38,926 nt of DNA, taken from Phycisphaerales bacterium (GTDB taxonomy: Bacteria; Planctomycetota; Phycisphaerae; Phycisphaerales; UBA1924). The stretch covers positions 1 to 38,926 of the forward strand of contig JABWBB010000024.1 in assembly GCA_013360675.1 (NCBI GenBank). The letters run 5' to 3'. Position 1 is the first letter of the stretch; each line of letters starts with the position of its first letter. The notes under the pieces were generated by a model. The model was given only the letters and a program-made list of their open reading frames with translations, was not told the origin of the DNA and made no database searches. The position numbers were made by a program, and so were the translations under genes. Of the stretch, positions 1 through 8,046 are shown in pieces.

Positions 1-505
1 GCGCGTCGAACGCCTGGTCGGCGATCGTCGAGCGCGGGGCGGCGGCGGCGTTCAGCCCCGTCAACTCCTCGTCGCTCAGATACCCGTGCACCTTGCCATA
101 CAACTCGACGATGATCGTCTCGGCCAGTCGCTTGCCGATCTCGGGCATCTCGGTGAGCGGGCGCGGGTCCTTGGCCGCGATGGCCCGGGCGAGCGACGCG
201 GGCTGGGCGGCCAGCGCCCGCAGGGCCCGGCGATACCCGATCCCCTTCACCGTGGTGAACAACTCGAAGAACTCAAGTTCTCGCCGCGAGAGGAACCCGA
301 TCAGGCGCGGCAGGTAGGCCGACCCCTGCCCCTCGCTCTCGAGGTAATGGAACGTCACCAGCGTGACGGGCGAGCCCACCTTGTCGACCAGGGTTTCGGC
401 CAGGTAGGCCGGGAGCAGCACCTCGTAGGCCAAACCACCCGACGGGGTGACCGTCGCGGCGAGGCCTTCCACCCGCTCCAAGGTTCCGGTAACTCGGCAG
501 ATCAT
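1..505 (-). CDS. ruvA: Holliday junction branch migration protein RuvA (3' end outside window)
   Basis: RuvA binds the four-way Holliday junction and loads the RuvB helicase for branch migration in recombinational repair. About 168 codons are visible; the C-terminus lies beyond base 1. The protein begins MICRVTGTLERVEG, the usual N-terminal OB-fold opening, followed by an FHYLESEGQG-like strand and the middle helix-hairpin-helix region (FTTVKGIGYRRALRAL, then EMPEIGKRLAETIIVEL). The visible part covers domains I and II and the start of the linker to the RuvB-binding domain III. The ATG at 503-505 was chosen because the family starts with exactly this kind of sequence. It is divergent from the epimerase-type gene starting at 632. 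Whether ruvB follows cannot be seen. Confidence 0.93.
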   Translation of the reverse strand, partial: MICRVTGTLERVEGLAATVTPSGGLAYEVLLPAYLAETLVDKVGSPVTLVTFHYLESEGQGSAYLPRLIGFLSRRELEFFELFTTVKGIGYRRALRALAAQPASLARAIAAKDPRPLTEMPEIGKRLAETIIVELYGKVHGYLSDEELTGLNAAAAPRSTIADQAFDA

Positions 506-600
506 GCGCGGCTCACAATAGCGGACGAAACCACCCCCCGCTTTGACCCCTCCCCCCGCCCCGTGCCGATAACACGCCCGTCCATCCCCCACGGGGCCAT

Positions 601-613
601 CCCCCGTTGGGGG
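601..613 (+). promoter_or_regulatory. Small GC hairpin just before the dehydratase ribosome binding site
   Basis: Five C, a GTT loop and five G form a perfect short hairpin, extended by AT/AT on the outside. It ends 7 bases before the AGGAG at 620-624 that serves the GTG start at 632. It may affect translation initiation, but in such GC-rich DNA chance is also possible. Confidence 0.3.
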
Positions 614-631
614 CATTGCAGGAGCCGCGGC

Positions 632-2245
632 GTGATCCATCCCTCGCACTCGTTCAACCCCAACCCCTTCAGCCCCGACACCGCGGCCTTCGAGAACGCC
701 GCCCTGTGGCGCCGCGCGGTGCTGATCGGCACCGACCAGACGCTCCCGCCGCTGATCGAGCAACTCGCCGCCCTGACCGACTATCCCGCGCCCCTGGGGT
801 GCGTGCTGCCCACGCACGAGGGGCAGACGCACATCGACGGGGTGCCGGTGCTGGGCACCTTCGACACCCTCGCCGCCCTGCACGCCAAGCAGCCCCTCAC
901 GCTGGCGGTGATGAGCCTGCCCGCGTCGATGGCGGCGGCGATCCTGGGTGTGCGCTCTCGCCTGCGGGCGCTGGGCGTGGTGGAACGGTTTGTCACGCCG
1001 CTGGTCGAGATGCTCGACCGCCCCCCGAGCGTCAACGCCGGGGCGAGCGTGGACATGGTCGAGTTGATCGGGCGTGCGCCTTATGGGCTGGATCGTCGCA
1101 GCGTGGCCAAGGTGCTCGAAAACAAGCGCGTGCTGATCACCGGCGCCGGGGGCTCGATCGGCAGCGAGTTGGCGCGGCTCGCCGCCACGATGAAGCCCAG
1201 CCTGCTGATCCTGATGGAACGCTCGGAGAACGCCCTGTTCGAGATCGACCGGACGATCGCGCGGCGGTTCCCCGACGTACCCCGCAAGGCGCTGCTCCAC
1301 GACATCGTCGATGCTCAGGCCACTCGCCGGCGGTTTGAGGAACTCAAGCCCGACACGGTCTTCCACGCGGCGGCGCACAAGCACGTCCCGCTGATGGAGG
1401 ACCACCCCGCCCACGCGGTGACCAACAACGTGCTGGGGACGCGCTCGGTGGCGTGCGCCTGCGTCGCCGCGGGCACCCAGCGCCTGGTGATGATCTCGAG
1501 CGACAAGGCGGTGAACCCGACGAGCGTGATGGGGGCGACCAAGCGCCTGGCCGAGATGGTGATCCAGGACATGAACCGTCGCCAGGACGTGACGCGGATG
1601 TCGATGGTGCGGTTCGGCAATGTGCTGGGGTCGGCGTGCAGCGTGCTGCCGATCTGGACGAGCCAGCTCGCCGAGGGGGGGCCCATCACCGTCACCGACG
1701 AGCGGATGACGCGGTATTTCATGACGATCCACGAGGCGGCGACGCTGGTGATCCAGTCCGCCGCCATCGACGCCCCCAAGGGCTCGAGCGCCCCCGTCCA
1801 CGTGCTGGACATGGGCGAGCCGGTGAAGATCCTCGACCTCGCGCGCCGGTTCGTGGCGATGCACGCCTTTGAGTCGCGCGTGATCGGCCCGCACACCGCG
1901 ATGGCTCCCAGTGATCCCGCTCGCCCCGCCGTCGATATCCGATTGACGGGCATCCGCCCCGGCGAGAAGCTGCACGAAGAACTGGCCTACGCCGACGAGG
2001 CTCTGGACACGACCTCCTACCCGGGCATCCGGGCGTGGCGTGGCGAGTTGGCGGCGTCGTTCAGCGCCGATGAACTTGTGGAAACCCTGTCGAAAGCCTG
2101 TTCACAGCCCGATAACTACGTGGTGGCGACGATCCGGCGGTTGGTGCCGGAAATGGCCGCGGCGGGGTCGGGAACGGCTACGGGCATCCTGGAATCCAAG
2201 CGGACGCCGAACAAGTCAAAGGTGGGGACGGATCGGGCGGCTTGA
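632..2245 (+). CDS. Soluble FlaA1/WbpM-type UDP-sugar 4,6-dehydratase (polysaccharide biosynthesis protein)
   Basis: This extended short-chain dehydrogenase probably makes a 4-keto-6-deoxy sugar nucleotide (often UDP-GlcNAc-derived) for surface polysaccharide or glycan. The protein has 537 residues. Residues 27-130 form a CoA-binding-like Rossmann region typical of this family; residues 166-460 form the catalytic domain with the NAD motif GAGGSIG (171-177). The catalytic triad shows SSDK at 289-292 and M300 with K304, the Met-for-Tyr variant described for WbpM and FlaA1. The four N-terminal membrane helices of WbpM and PglF are missing, so the enzyme should be cytoplasmic. The GTG start at 632 has AGGAG at 620-624. 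The frame stays open far upstream, but that part runs antisense to ruvA and is not coding. The exact substrate cannot be told from sequence. Confidence 0.88.
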   Translation: MIHPSHSFNPNPFSPDTAAFENAALWRRAVLIGTDQTLPPLIEQLAALTDYPAPLGCVLPTHEGQTHIDGVPVLGTFDTLAALHAKQPLTLAVMSLPASMAAAILGVRSRLRALGVVERFVTPLVEMLDRPPSVNAGASVDMVELIGRAPYGLDRRSVAKVLENKRVLITGAGGSIGSELARLAATMKPSLLILMERSENALFEIDRTIARRFPDVPRKALLHDIVDAQATRRRFEELKPDTVFHAAAHKHVPLMEDHPAHAVTNNVLGTRSVACACVAAGTQRLVMISSDKAVNPTSVMGATKRLAEMVIQDMNRRQDVTRMSMVRFGNVLGSACSVLPIWTSQLAEGGPITVTDERMTRYFMTIHEAATLVIQSAAIDAPKGSSAPVHVLDMGEPVKILDLARRFVAMHAFESRVIGPHTAMAPSDPARPAVDIRLTGIRPGEKLHEELAYADEALDTTSYPGIRAWRGELAASFSADELVETLSKACSQPDNYVVATIRRLVPEMAAAGSGTATGILESKRTPNKSKVGTDRAA

Positions 2246-2279
2246 GATCGTCGCCTAGGATCGCCGACAATGAATGGGA

Positions 2280-2405
2280 GGCGCATCTCTGGGGTGCGCC
2301 ACGCCGCACGGAACGCGGCGGGGGGAGGGGAGCATTCGTCCGTGCCATCGTGCCGGGCGAGGTGAACCGGGCCGGCGTGGAGAGCCGGCATGCCCCGTGA
2401 CGGGC
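2280..2405 (+). ncRNA. Hairpin-rich segment, possible structured RNA or leader
   Basis: The gap between the dehydratase and the next small gene holds three perfect six-base-pair hairpins: GGCGCA/TGCGCC at 2280-2300, CGCCGC/GCGGCG at 2302-2320 and GCCGGC/GCCGGC at 2371-2389. A weaker GCCC/GGGC pair follows to about 2405. I recognise no known RNA family. It could be a 5' leader of the 83-residue protein, a free small RNA, or an effect of high GC. The strand is assumed from the neighbouring genes. Confidence 0.3.
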
Positions 2406-2420
2406 GGATTGCCAACCACT

Positions 2421-2672
2421 ATGAGCGATCGTCAACGAATGGTCAGCGAGACACTCTCGGCCAAGGCCAAAGCCCAGGACCTGCTCCGGGCGCTGGTCGA
2501 GGCCAAGTCCGTCGTCGAGCAGCGGGGGAACCCCGCGTCCACCGACCTCTATAAGAAGGTCAAGGGCGAATCGAGCCTCGAGGCGGCGATCGCCTCGGCC
2601 ACCCGCATGGTCGAGACCTACGACCGGGTGCTGGTCGAACTCGAAGGCCCCCGCGCCCCGGTCATGACCTGA
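2421..2672 (+). CDS. Small helical protein of unknown function
   Basis: I do not recognise this 83-residue protein. It starts MSDRQRMVSETLSAKAKAQD and is predicted to be almost wholly helical, rich in Ala, Lys, Glu and Val, with no signal peptide, membrane segment or cysteine. The heptad-like spacing of hydrophobic residues over residues 8-30 and 52-76 suggests a helical hairpin or coiled-coil oligomer. The start at 2421 gives a sensible N-terminus; the frame extends upstream to 2274, but that part crosses the hairpin-rich gap and looks non-coding. A second ATG at 2439 is possible. No good Shine-Dalgarno sequence is visible. It lies on the same strand as the dehydratase, 175 bases downstream, and convergent to the dockerin-type gene. 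Confidence 0.62.
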   Translation: MSDRQRMVSETLSAKAKAQDLLRALVEAKSVVEQRGNPASTDLYKKVKGESSLEAAIASATRMVETYDRVLVELEGPRAPVMT

Positions 2673-2740
2673 CGCCGATCCAGCCCGCGCGGCACACCAA
2701 CAAACCGGTGCTTGGCCAGATCTTGGAAGGATTGCTTGCG

Positions 2741-4489
2741 CTACATCCCCACCGCCTCGATAAGACGAACGAGGTCCACGACGTCGATCGCGCCGCTGTA
2801 GTCCACGTCCGCGGGCTGCTCAAGCCAGGCATCAATGTCGCCGGATTCGACCTCAAGGTTCATGTTGAGATCGAGGCAGAGCGGCCAGACCTGGTACGGA
2901 TACCCGACTACGCCGGCGGCGGGCGAGGCGAGCGTTTGATCGCTCCGCAGACGCATCACGCCGCTGTCGGAGACCGTGTTGCTGCGGTAGGCGTGCTCCT
3001 TGTCGATCGCGACGGGCTGGCCGCCGCTGAGCGCCATCGCCACCCAGACCTCGCGGCTGCCGCCGCCGGGGACATACAAGTCGAACATCGTTGTTCGATC
3101 GGTCCAATCAAGATCCTGCCCGCCGCAGGGGTCCATGCCGCACATCTCGATGGCGATCTTTCGACGCTCGATCAGGTACGGCACGCTGGACGTGCTGTTG
3201 TAGACCGGCCCGTAGTGTTTGAGGACAAAGGTTTCACGCGTCTGACCGCCGTATTGCGAAGGCCAGGCTTTGCTGGCCCAATACAAATCGCAGCCGTCGG
3301 TCGGTGCGTGGCGCGGCTCGCAGTCTTCCTTGTGCAGCCCGTACGGCACCAGGCCCACCGCACCGCCGCCGAGGGCGGCGCTGGTCGAGGAGTAGTAGAC
3401 GCCTTGGCCGCCGGGGCCGAGGGTCAGCGTGGAGGTGCCGACGACCGTGATCGGGTCGTACCAGACGCCGCCGGAGTTGTTCGCGTTGATGATGATCTGA
3501 CCGGCGAGGCGGTGGGGCCCTTGCAACTCGAACAGGTTGGTGACGCCCGTGCTCTGATCGCCGGACCAACTGCCGATGACGATCGTGGAATCCGACGGCA
3601 GGCCGTCGGAGAGCGTGGTCACGGCCTCAAAGGCCCCGGCGATCTGCATCCGCGCCCCTGTGCCGTCAAAAAGCTTGGGCGTGGTCAGGGAGCCCTTGAA
3701 GCCGCCCACCGTGGTCGTGATGAAGCCAATTTCCTCATTAGCGCTGATGGTGTTGCGGAGCGTGCCGGCGGTGATACTCCCGATGCGCCCGCCCGCGGTG
3801 ATGTGGGGGTATGGGGTGGTGTCGTGCGAGAACTCGCCGCCGACGTCGATCACGTCGATGTCGCCGTCGGTGCCGCTGCCGTTCCCGTTGGCCTCGATGT
3901 CGAAGTTGCAGTTGCCGGTGCCGGTGACTTCGATCCGCGAAATCTTCCCCGCCGTCTGCTTCATAGAACTGCAACCCGAACCAACCGAGGCACACTTTAC
4001 TTTGAAGAATCCCCGCGTACTCTGGATGTTCGAGTTGACCTGGTCAACCTGCAGTGTCTCGAGGTGGCTGACGGTGATGCTGCCGATCTGGTCATCCAGC
4101 ACGTAAATCTTGGCATGAACTTCGCGGTTGGAGGGGATGTTCCCCTGGATGCCGCCGAAGTCCTGGCCTGCGGCATCACCCGTGCTGGTGTAGAACGCAT
4201 CCGCGGCAACTTGGCTTTGCGCCACATACAGGTTGATCGACTGCGTGTTCGTTCCGATGACCGAGATAGTCCCGATGTTGTCGCTCGTCGGGGTGTCGGA
4301 GTAGACCATGACCTTGGCAATGCTGGAACTGCTGATGTTCACGGTAATCGCGGCGCCCGAACTGTAGTTGGCGATCGACCCGATCTGCCCGTTCGAGGAG
4401 TCGAGATACTTGACGTGAACGGTCGCCGCCGCAAGCCCGGTCAGCGCGAGACTGGCCAGAACTCCCAAGCCATACCCATTCCGGTTCAT
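2741..4489 (-). CDS. Secreted protein with repeated beta strands and a C-terminal dockerin-like domain
   Basis: The 582-residue product starts MNRNGYGLGVLASLALTGLA, a signal peptide with likely cleavage near residue 22. The body is rich in Gly, Ser, Thr and Ile, with repeating phrases such as QIGSIAN, NIGTISV, QIGSITV and RIGSITA spaced along residues 30-260, as expected for a parallel beta-helix or other repeated strands. The last 45 residues hold a Ca-binding loop, DVDYSGAIDVVD, with acidic or Ser ligands at loop positions 1, 3, 5, 9 and 12; a degenerate partner loop (DLNMNLEVESGDID) precedes it. This is the layout of a type I dockerin. Planctomycetes carry many such tails without known cohesins. 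The ATG at 4489 is preceded by AAGGAA and overlaps the stop of the upstream SUMF1-fold gene as ATGA, so translation is probably coupled. The cargo or ligand is unknown. Confidence 0.72.
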   Translation of the reverse strand: MNRNGYGLGVLASLALTGLAAATVHVKYLDSSNGQIGSIANYSSGAAITVNISSSSIAKVMVYSDTPTSDNIGTISVIGTNTQSINLYVAQSQVAADAFYTSTGDAAGQDFGGIQGNIPSNREVHAKIYVLDDQIGSITVSHLETLQVDQVNSNIQSTRGFFKVKCASVGSGCSSMKQTAGKISRIEVTGTGNCNFDIEANGNGSGTDGDIDVIDVGGEFSHDTTPYPHITAGGRIGSITAGTLRNTISANEEIGFITTTVGGFKGSLTTPKLFDGTGARMQIAGAFEAVTTLSDGLPSDSTIVIGSWSGDQSTGVTNLFELQGPHRLAGQIIINANNSGGVWYDPITVVGTSTLTLGPGGQGVYYSSTSAALGGGAVGLVPYGLHKEDCEPRHAPTDGCDLYWASKAWPSQYGGQTRETFVLKHYGPVYNSTSSVPYLIERRKIAIEMCGMDPCGGQDLDWTDRTTMFDLYVPGGGSREVWVAMALSGGQPVAIDKEHAYRSNTVSDSGVMRLRSDQTLASPAAGVVGYPYQVWPLCLDLNMNLEVESGDIDAWLEQPADVDYSGAIDVVDLVRLIEAVGM

Positions 4490-5553
4490 CGTGTTTTCCT
4501 TCTTCGTTGTGCGACCACAGGGATAAGAACAAGCATCCATAAACTCGGAGCAGGGATCGAGACGATTCTCAGGCCGGCGTATCCTCGGAAATTGGGTCCG
4601 GCGCCGTCCGTTGAACCAGCTCTATCCATTGAGGATTGAGAATCGCTCCCCGCCCAAGTTCCATCGAGGAGACGGCTGAAATGTGGAGCGGGCCCCATGA
4701 CCGTCTCCATCCACTCCGCCGCCCCGCCGGAGGCATCGAGCAAGCCCCACGGCGTGCGCACGTCCGGGTAGGCCCCCAGCGGGACACTCAACTCCGCGAA
4801 GCCCGGGGCGCGGTAGCCCGCCGTCGTCTCGCCCACGCCCGGCGGCCCGGAGACCGGCGGCACGTCCGAACTGTTGCAATATTCCCACCACCCCCCCTGC
4901 CCGGGGCCGAAGCGGTGCGGGTCGTAGTGCACCGCCTTGAGCCATTCGTCGAGCGTGGGGATCCAGAAGAGCGCGCCGGGCGAGTGCGCGAGTTGGTCGG
5001 TGAACCAGCCGCCGGGATCGTCCCCGAAGGTCGAGACGTCGTAGGCCCCGGTGAGCAGCGAGGCCGGGTTGCTGCTTTTGCCGTTGGTCAGCCAGTTGCA
5101 ATATTGGGCGCACGACCGCCAGTTGATGCCCCGGAGCGGGATCATCGCGGCGCTGGGCATGTTGCGGAGTTCGTAGCGGTTGCCCGATTGCTGCGCGCCC
5201 CACGAGATGGGGCGGTGGGAACTCATGTTGATGCCCTGGGTGGAGAAGGTGTTCATGAACTCCATCCACTGGGCCGTGGTGACCTCCAGGCGCGAGATGC
5301 GGTAGGTGTAGGGGACGCTGCCGCGCCCGGCGTTGGTGCCGAACTCGGGGTCGCCCGCGTAGGCGGGGTTGTTGAGATCGGTGATGACGGCCCAGTCGAA
5401 GTCATAATCCGGCGGCGGGGTCTGGGCCAGGGCCGCGGGGGTGAGAAAGGCGGGGGCAAGAGCCGCGAGGGCAAACGCCAACGCCGCGCGTGCGCTCCGT
5501 CGATGCCGCAGCCCCAACCCCAGCCCGGAGTGCCACGTTGTGTTGGTCTTCAT
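4486..5553 (-). CDS. Secreted SUMF1/formylglycine-enzyme-fold protein with PEP-CTERM-like tail
   Basis: The 355-residue protein has a signal peptide (positively charged start, hydrophobic residues 22-43, cleavage near ALAQ). Residues 55-330 show the SUMF1 fold: YRISRLEVTTAQWMEFMN near the start, a central INWRSCAQYCNWLT segment and PTLDEWLKAVHYDP, then the ending GYAGLRIVS. True formylglycine-generating enzymes need a Cys pair near the C-terminus; no such pair is visible here, so I infer a non-FGE member, perhaps a binding protein or a different enzyme. The tail (PAPSLWMLVLIPVVAQRRRK) has the Pro-rich motif, hydrophobic stretch and Arg cluster of PEP-CTERM sorting signals. Its TGA overlaps the ATG of the dockerin-type gene by four bases. 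The start at 5553 gives the best signal peptide, though its ribosome binding site is weak. Confidence 0.8.
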   Translation of the reverse strand: MKTNTTWHSGLGLGLRHRRSARAALAFALAALAPAFLTPAALAQTPPPDYDFDWAVITDLNNPAYAGDPEFGTNAGRGSVPYTYRISRLEVTTAQWMEFMNTFSTQGINMSSHRPISWGAQQSGNRYELRNMPSAAMIPLRGINWRSCAQYCNWLTNGKSSNPASLLTGAYDVSTFGDDPGGWFTDQLAHSPGALFWIPTLDEWLKAVHYDPHRFGPGQGGWWEYCNSSDVPPVSGPPGVGETTAGYRAPGFAELSVPLGAYPDVRTPWGLLDASGGAAEWMETVMGPAPHFSRLLDGTWAGSDSQSSMDRAGSTDGAGPNFRGYAGLRIVSIPAPSLWMLVLIPVVAQRRRKTR

Positions 5554-5557
5554 GCCC

Positions 5558-5621
5558 GAAAGATTACCGCAACGCCGAGTCGAATGATGCGGCAGTAACG
5601 GGGGATACGAAATAATCTTTC
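5558..5621. repeat. Nine-base inverted repeat upstream of the SUMF1-fold operon
   Basis: GAAAGATTA at 5558-5566 is perfectly complementary to TAATCTTTC at 5613-5621, 46 bases away. The pair lies directly in front of the minus-strand start at 5553, in a locally AT-richer stretch that probably holds the promoter. It may be a pair of operator half-sites or a leader hairpin. The rest of the gap up to dut (5741) shows nothing recognisable. Confidence 0.35.
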
Positions 5622-5740
5622 ATAGGCATATGTGCGTGCATCGCGGCCTCCTCCATACGCCATGACTAGGCGAATGATCGGTACGCACGTCCGCCGGCGC
5701 GGCCCGCGTCTTGGGCCACACGGCGCTACGCTCCGGCGTG

Positions 5741-6193
5741 ATGCAACCCTATTTACGGATCAAGCGGCTCAACCCTCGGGCCACCACGCCGCGCTATCAG
5801 AGCGACGGGGCGGCGGGGCTTGACGTGAGCGCGTGCCTGCCCGAAGGAACCGAATCGATCGTGCTCGAGCCCGGGCGGATCGCGATCATTCCCGCGGGCT
5901 TCGCGATGGCGATCCCCACGGGGTTCGAGGCACAGGTCCGCCCGCGTTCGGGCCTCTCGAGCAAGCACGGCATCTGCCTGCCCAACGCCCCCGGGACGAT
6001 CGACTGTGACTACCGGGGCGAGGTGATGATCCCGCTGATCAACCACGGGCGCGAGCCCTTCGCCGTGACGCACGGCATGCGCATCGCGCAGCTCGTCATC
6101 GCCCCGGTGAGCCACGCGCTCGTGAGCGAGGTGGATGAACTCGACGGGACCGCACGGGGCGCGGGCGGGTTCGGCTCGACGGGCACGCACTGA
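5741..6193 (+). CDS. dut: Deoxyuridine 5'-triphosphate nucleotidohydrolase (dUTPase)
   Basis: dUTPase splits dUTP into dUMP and PPi, which keeps uracil out of DNA and supplies dUMP for thymidylate synthesis. The 150-residue length is normal for the homotrimeric enzyme. All five family motifs are present in order: AGLDVSA (I), PRSGLSSKHG (II), GTIDCDYRGE with the catalytic Asp (III), RIAQLV (IV) and the C-terminal GAGGFGSTG (V), which closes over the active site. The ATG at 5741 yields a standard N-terminus; the frame is open to 5711, but those residues do not fit the family. The gene stands alone, convergent to the thioredoxin-like gene, with a terminator between them on the other strand. Confidence 0.96.
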   Translation: MQPYLRIKRLNPRATTPRYQSDGAAGLDVSACLPEGTESIVLEPGRIAIIPAGFAMAIPTGFEAQVRPRSGLSSKHGICLPNAPGTIDCDYRGEVMIPLINHGREPFAVTHGMRIAQLVIAPVSHALVSEVDELDGTARGAGGFGSTGTH

Positions 6194-6238
6194 ACACGCG
6201 GGCTGCGAGCCGCTCGTTGCCGTGCGCGTTCACCAATG

Positions 6239-6264
6239 AAAAACCGGCCCCCGAGGGGGCCGGT
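6239..6264 (-). terminator. Intrinsic terminator of the TlpA-like gene
   Basis: A perfect ten-base-pair stem, ACCGGCCCCC and GGGGGCCGGT with a two-base GA centre (6243-6264), is followed on the minus strand by five T residues (6239-6243). It lies 40 bases past the stop at 6304. On the plus strand no T-run follows, so it serves the minus-strand gene rather than dut. Confidence 0.88.
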
Positions 6265-6303
6265 CGTGATGAAACATGACGCGTAGATCCGTGACGCCGG
6301 CGA

Positions 6304-7395
6304 TTACTTCGCCGACTTGTATTCCTCGAGCGTCTTCTCGAGCTGTTCCTTCATCATGTCGCGGGTCTCGACCTTGACGGCCTTGGTCTGGATCTCGATG
6401 GCCTTGGCCTTGTCGCCCTTGAGCCAGTAGACCCGGGCCAGCGTGTCCAGGATCGCCCCGTCCTTCTCTTCCGTGATCTTGACGGCCTCGACGGCGGCCC
6501 GCATGGCAAAGTCCAGGTCCTTGTTCTGCACGTTGCCGTCCGGGTCCACGATGGTCCAGGACAGGGCGTTGAGCGTCTGCGCATCCTTCTCCGCGATGGC
6601 CTTCTCGATGAGCTTGGCCCCGGTGGCGGCGGCGCCGGCGGCGTCGCCCGCGGCGAGCTGCAGGTTGTACTTGAAATCGCCCATGCCCGACACCAGCGAC
6701 GGGTGCTTGGCCTCGAGCGCGGTGAAGGTCTTCAGCGCGGCCTTGGGATCGGTCTGGAAGTTCTCGTAGACCGAGTTGAGTTCTTCCTCGATCTTGGTGA
6801 TCTCAGCGGGGCCGGTGGTGTAATCCCACGTGCCGGCGATGACCTTGTCGAGCACGGGGTCGAGGAACATCGGGTGCCCGATGTACGCCACCTTGCCCGC
6901 CTTGTCGACGACGAACGAGCAGGGAATGCCGTTCTGCCCGGCGGCGCGCATGTAGTCGTTGCTGGTCGCGCGTTCGGTGTCGAAGGCGACGGTGTAGCCC
7001 ATCGTGTCGCCCTTCTCGGCGACCATCTTCTCGACGGCCTCGAGCGTGTTGCGACGATCGCCGCTGGTCACGCCGATGATCGTCAGGCCCTGGTCCTTGT
7101 GGGTTTTCTGCAGGTGCGAGAGGTGGGGCATCGAGGCGATGCACGGCCCGCACCAGGTCGCCCAGAACTCGACCACGTAGACCTTGCCCTTCTCAAAGCC
7201 GGTGATCGGCTCGCCCTTGACCCACTTGGCGATGGTGAGCGCGGGGGCCTGATCGCCCACGGCCAGCTTCTTCGCCGCGGCCTTGGGCTCGGGCTGGGTG
7301 GCGGCGGGGGCCTTGATCTCGGCGGCCTTTTCCTGCGCGTGAGCAACGGTACCGGCCAGCGCCACGAGTGCGGCGGCGAGCGTGAGTTTCAACAT
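6304..7395 (-). CDS. Exported TlpA-like thioredoxin with C-terminal helical repeat domain
   Basis: The 363-residue protein has a signal peptide (MLKLTLAAALVALAGTVAHA, cut before QEK). After an Ala/Pro/Lys linker, residues 45-200 form a TlpA/AhpC-like thioredoxin domain with WCGPC at 81-85 and the cis-proline region NGIPCSFVVDKAG. Residues 215-363 are helical, with TPR-like spacing (KAALKTFTALEAKHP, WLKGDKAKAIEIQTKA). Such proteins reduce disulfides or act in cytochrome maturation outside the cytoplasm; the helical half may bind a partner. The ATG at 7395 is preceded by GGAGG at eight bases and gives the signal peptide; the longer frame to 7488 does not. It is divergent from the HIT gene and ends in a strong terminator. 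Confidence 0.88.
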   Translation of the reverse strand: MLKLTLAAALVALAGTVAHAQEKAAEIKAPAATQPEPKAAAKKLAVGDQAPALTIAKWVKGEPITGFEKGKVYVVEFWATWCGPCIASMPHLSHLQKTHKDQGLTIIGVTSGDRRNTLEAVEKMVAEKGDTMGYTVAFDTERATSNDYMRAAGQNGIPCSFVVDKAGKVAYIGHPMFLDPVLDKVIAGTWDYTTGPAEITKIEEELNSVYENFQTDPKAALKTFTALEAKHPSLVSGMGDFKYNLQLAAGDAAGAAATGAKLIEKAIAEKDAQTLNALSWTIVDPDGNVQNKDLDFAMRAAVEAVKITEEKDGAILDTLARVYWLKGDKAKAIEIQTKAVKVETRDMMKEQLEKTLEEYKSAK

Positions 7396-7546
7396 GAACA
7401 AGACCTCCATGTGGGGCGTGATGTGCGACGGGGCGGCTTCGGCCGCGTGGTGTGGCCCGTGGCGGTGTACACACTGTACCTTCTTCACCCGCCAAGGGTT
7501 CAGTTTTCAGGTGGTTTCTTCGGACGAACACCTTGCGAACACGCCG

Positions 7547-8023
7547 GTGAGAACAGGCCATCGCGGGTACCATCCGCGTATCGCAAACGCATGCCCCATC
7601 TGCGATTCGGTCGCCCGCGCAGGCCGCGGCGAGCATCCTCGTCTCATCGCGCCTCTGCGCCACGGCCTGCTCGTTCTGGGCGACAACCAGGCCTGCGAAG
7701 GCTGGTGTGTGCTGCTGCTCAACCGCCACGTCGAGCACATGGCCGACCTGCCCCTGAACGTGCAGGAAGAGGTCTTTGGCGATTGCGCCCGGGCGGCGAA
7801 CGCGATCCGGGCGGTCTTCGGGCCCGTCCGCATCAACTATGAATGCCTGGGCAACCAGGTGGCCCATGTTCATTGGCACCTGATCCCGCGCCATGCCGAT
7901 GACCCGGAGCCGCGTCAGCCCGTGTGGGGCTGGGGGCCCGAGCGCCTCAGGGGCCACGCGTCGGAGGCGCGACGCGATGAGATCGTGCGCCTGATCCGCG
8001 CGGCTCTGGACAAGGCCTGTTGA
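7547..8023 (+). CDS. HIT-family nucleotide hydrolase or transferase
   Basis: Histidine-triad proteins act on nucleoside phosphate esters such as ADP-amides, Ap4A or GDP-sugars. The product, about 158 residues, has the triad HVHWH at 107-111, flanked by the upstream GNQ and followed by LIPR, and an N-terminal CPIC pair (16-19) that often binds zinc in this family. A RLIAPLRHGLLVLG strand and the WCVLLLNRHVEHMADLP region match the HIT core. The start is uncertain: GTG at 7547 is the in-frame start nearest the conserved CPIC, but it lacks a clear ribosome binding site; GTG at 7511 is the next choice. The gene is divergent from the TlpA-like gene, so the 150-base gap holds both promoters. The deacetylase gene starts 23 bases downstream, probably in one transcript. 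Confidence 0.85.
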   Translation: MRTGHRGYHPRIANACPICDSVARAGRGEHPRLIAPLRHGLLVLGDNQACEGWCVLLLNRHVEHMADLPLNVQEEVFGDCARAANAIRAVFGPVRINYECLGNQVAHVHWHLIPRHADDPEPRQPVWGWGPERLRGHASEARRDEIVRLIRAALDKAC

Positions 8024-8046
8024 CACGGCCGGAGTGATTCGCACGC

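Noticed and set aside
86..631. Upstream extension of the dehydratase frame
   Set aside because: It runs antisense to ruvA and has no family similarity; the GTG at 632 has a strong ribosome binding site.
2708..4639. Long plus-strand open frame (643 codons)
   Set aside because: It is antisense to the dockerin-type gene; the product is rich in Arg, Asp, Val and His without domains, while the opposite strand has a signal peptide, repeats and a dockerin.
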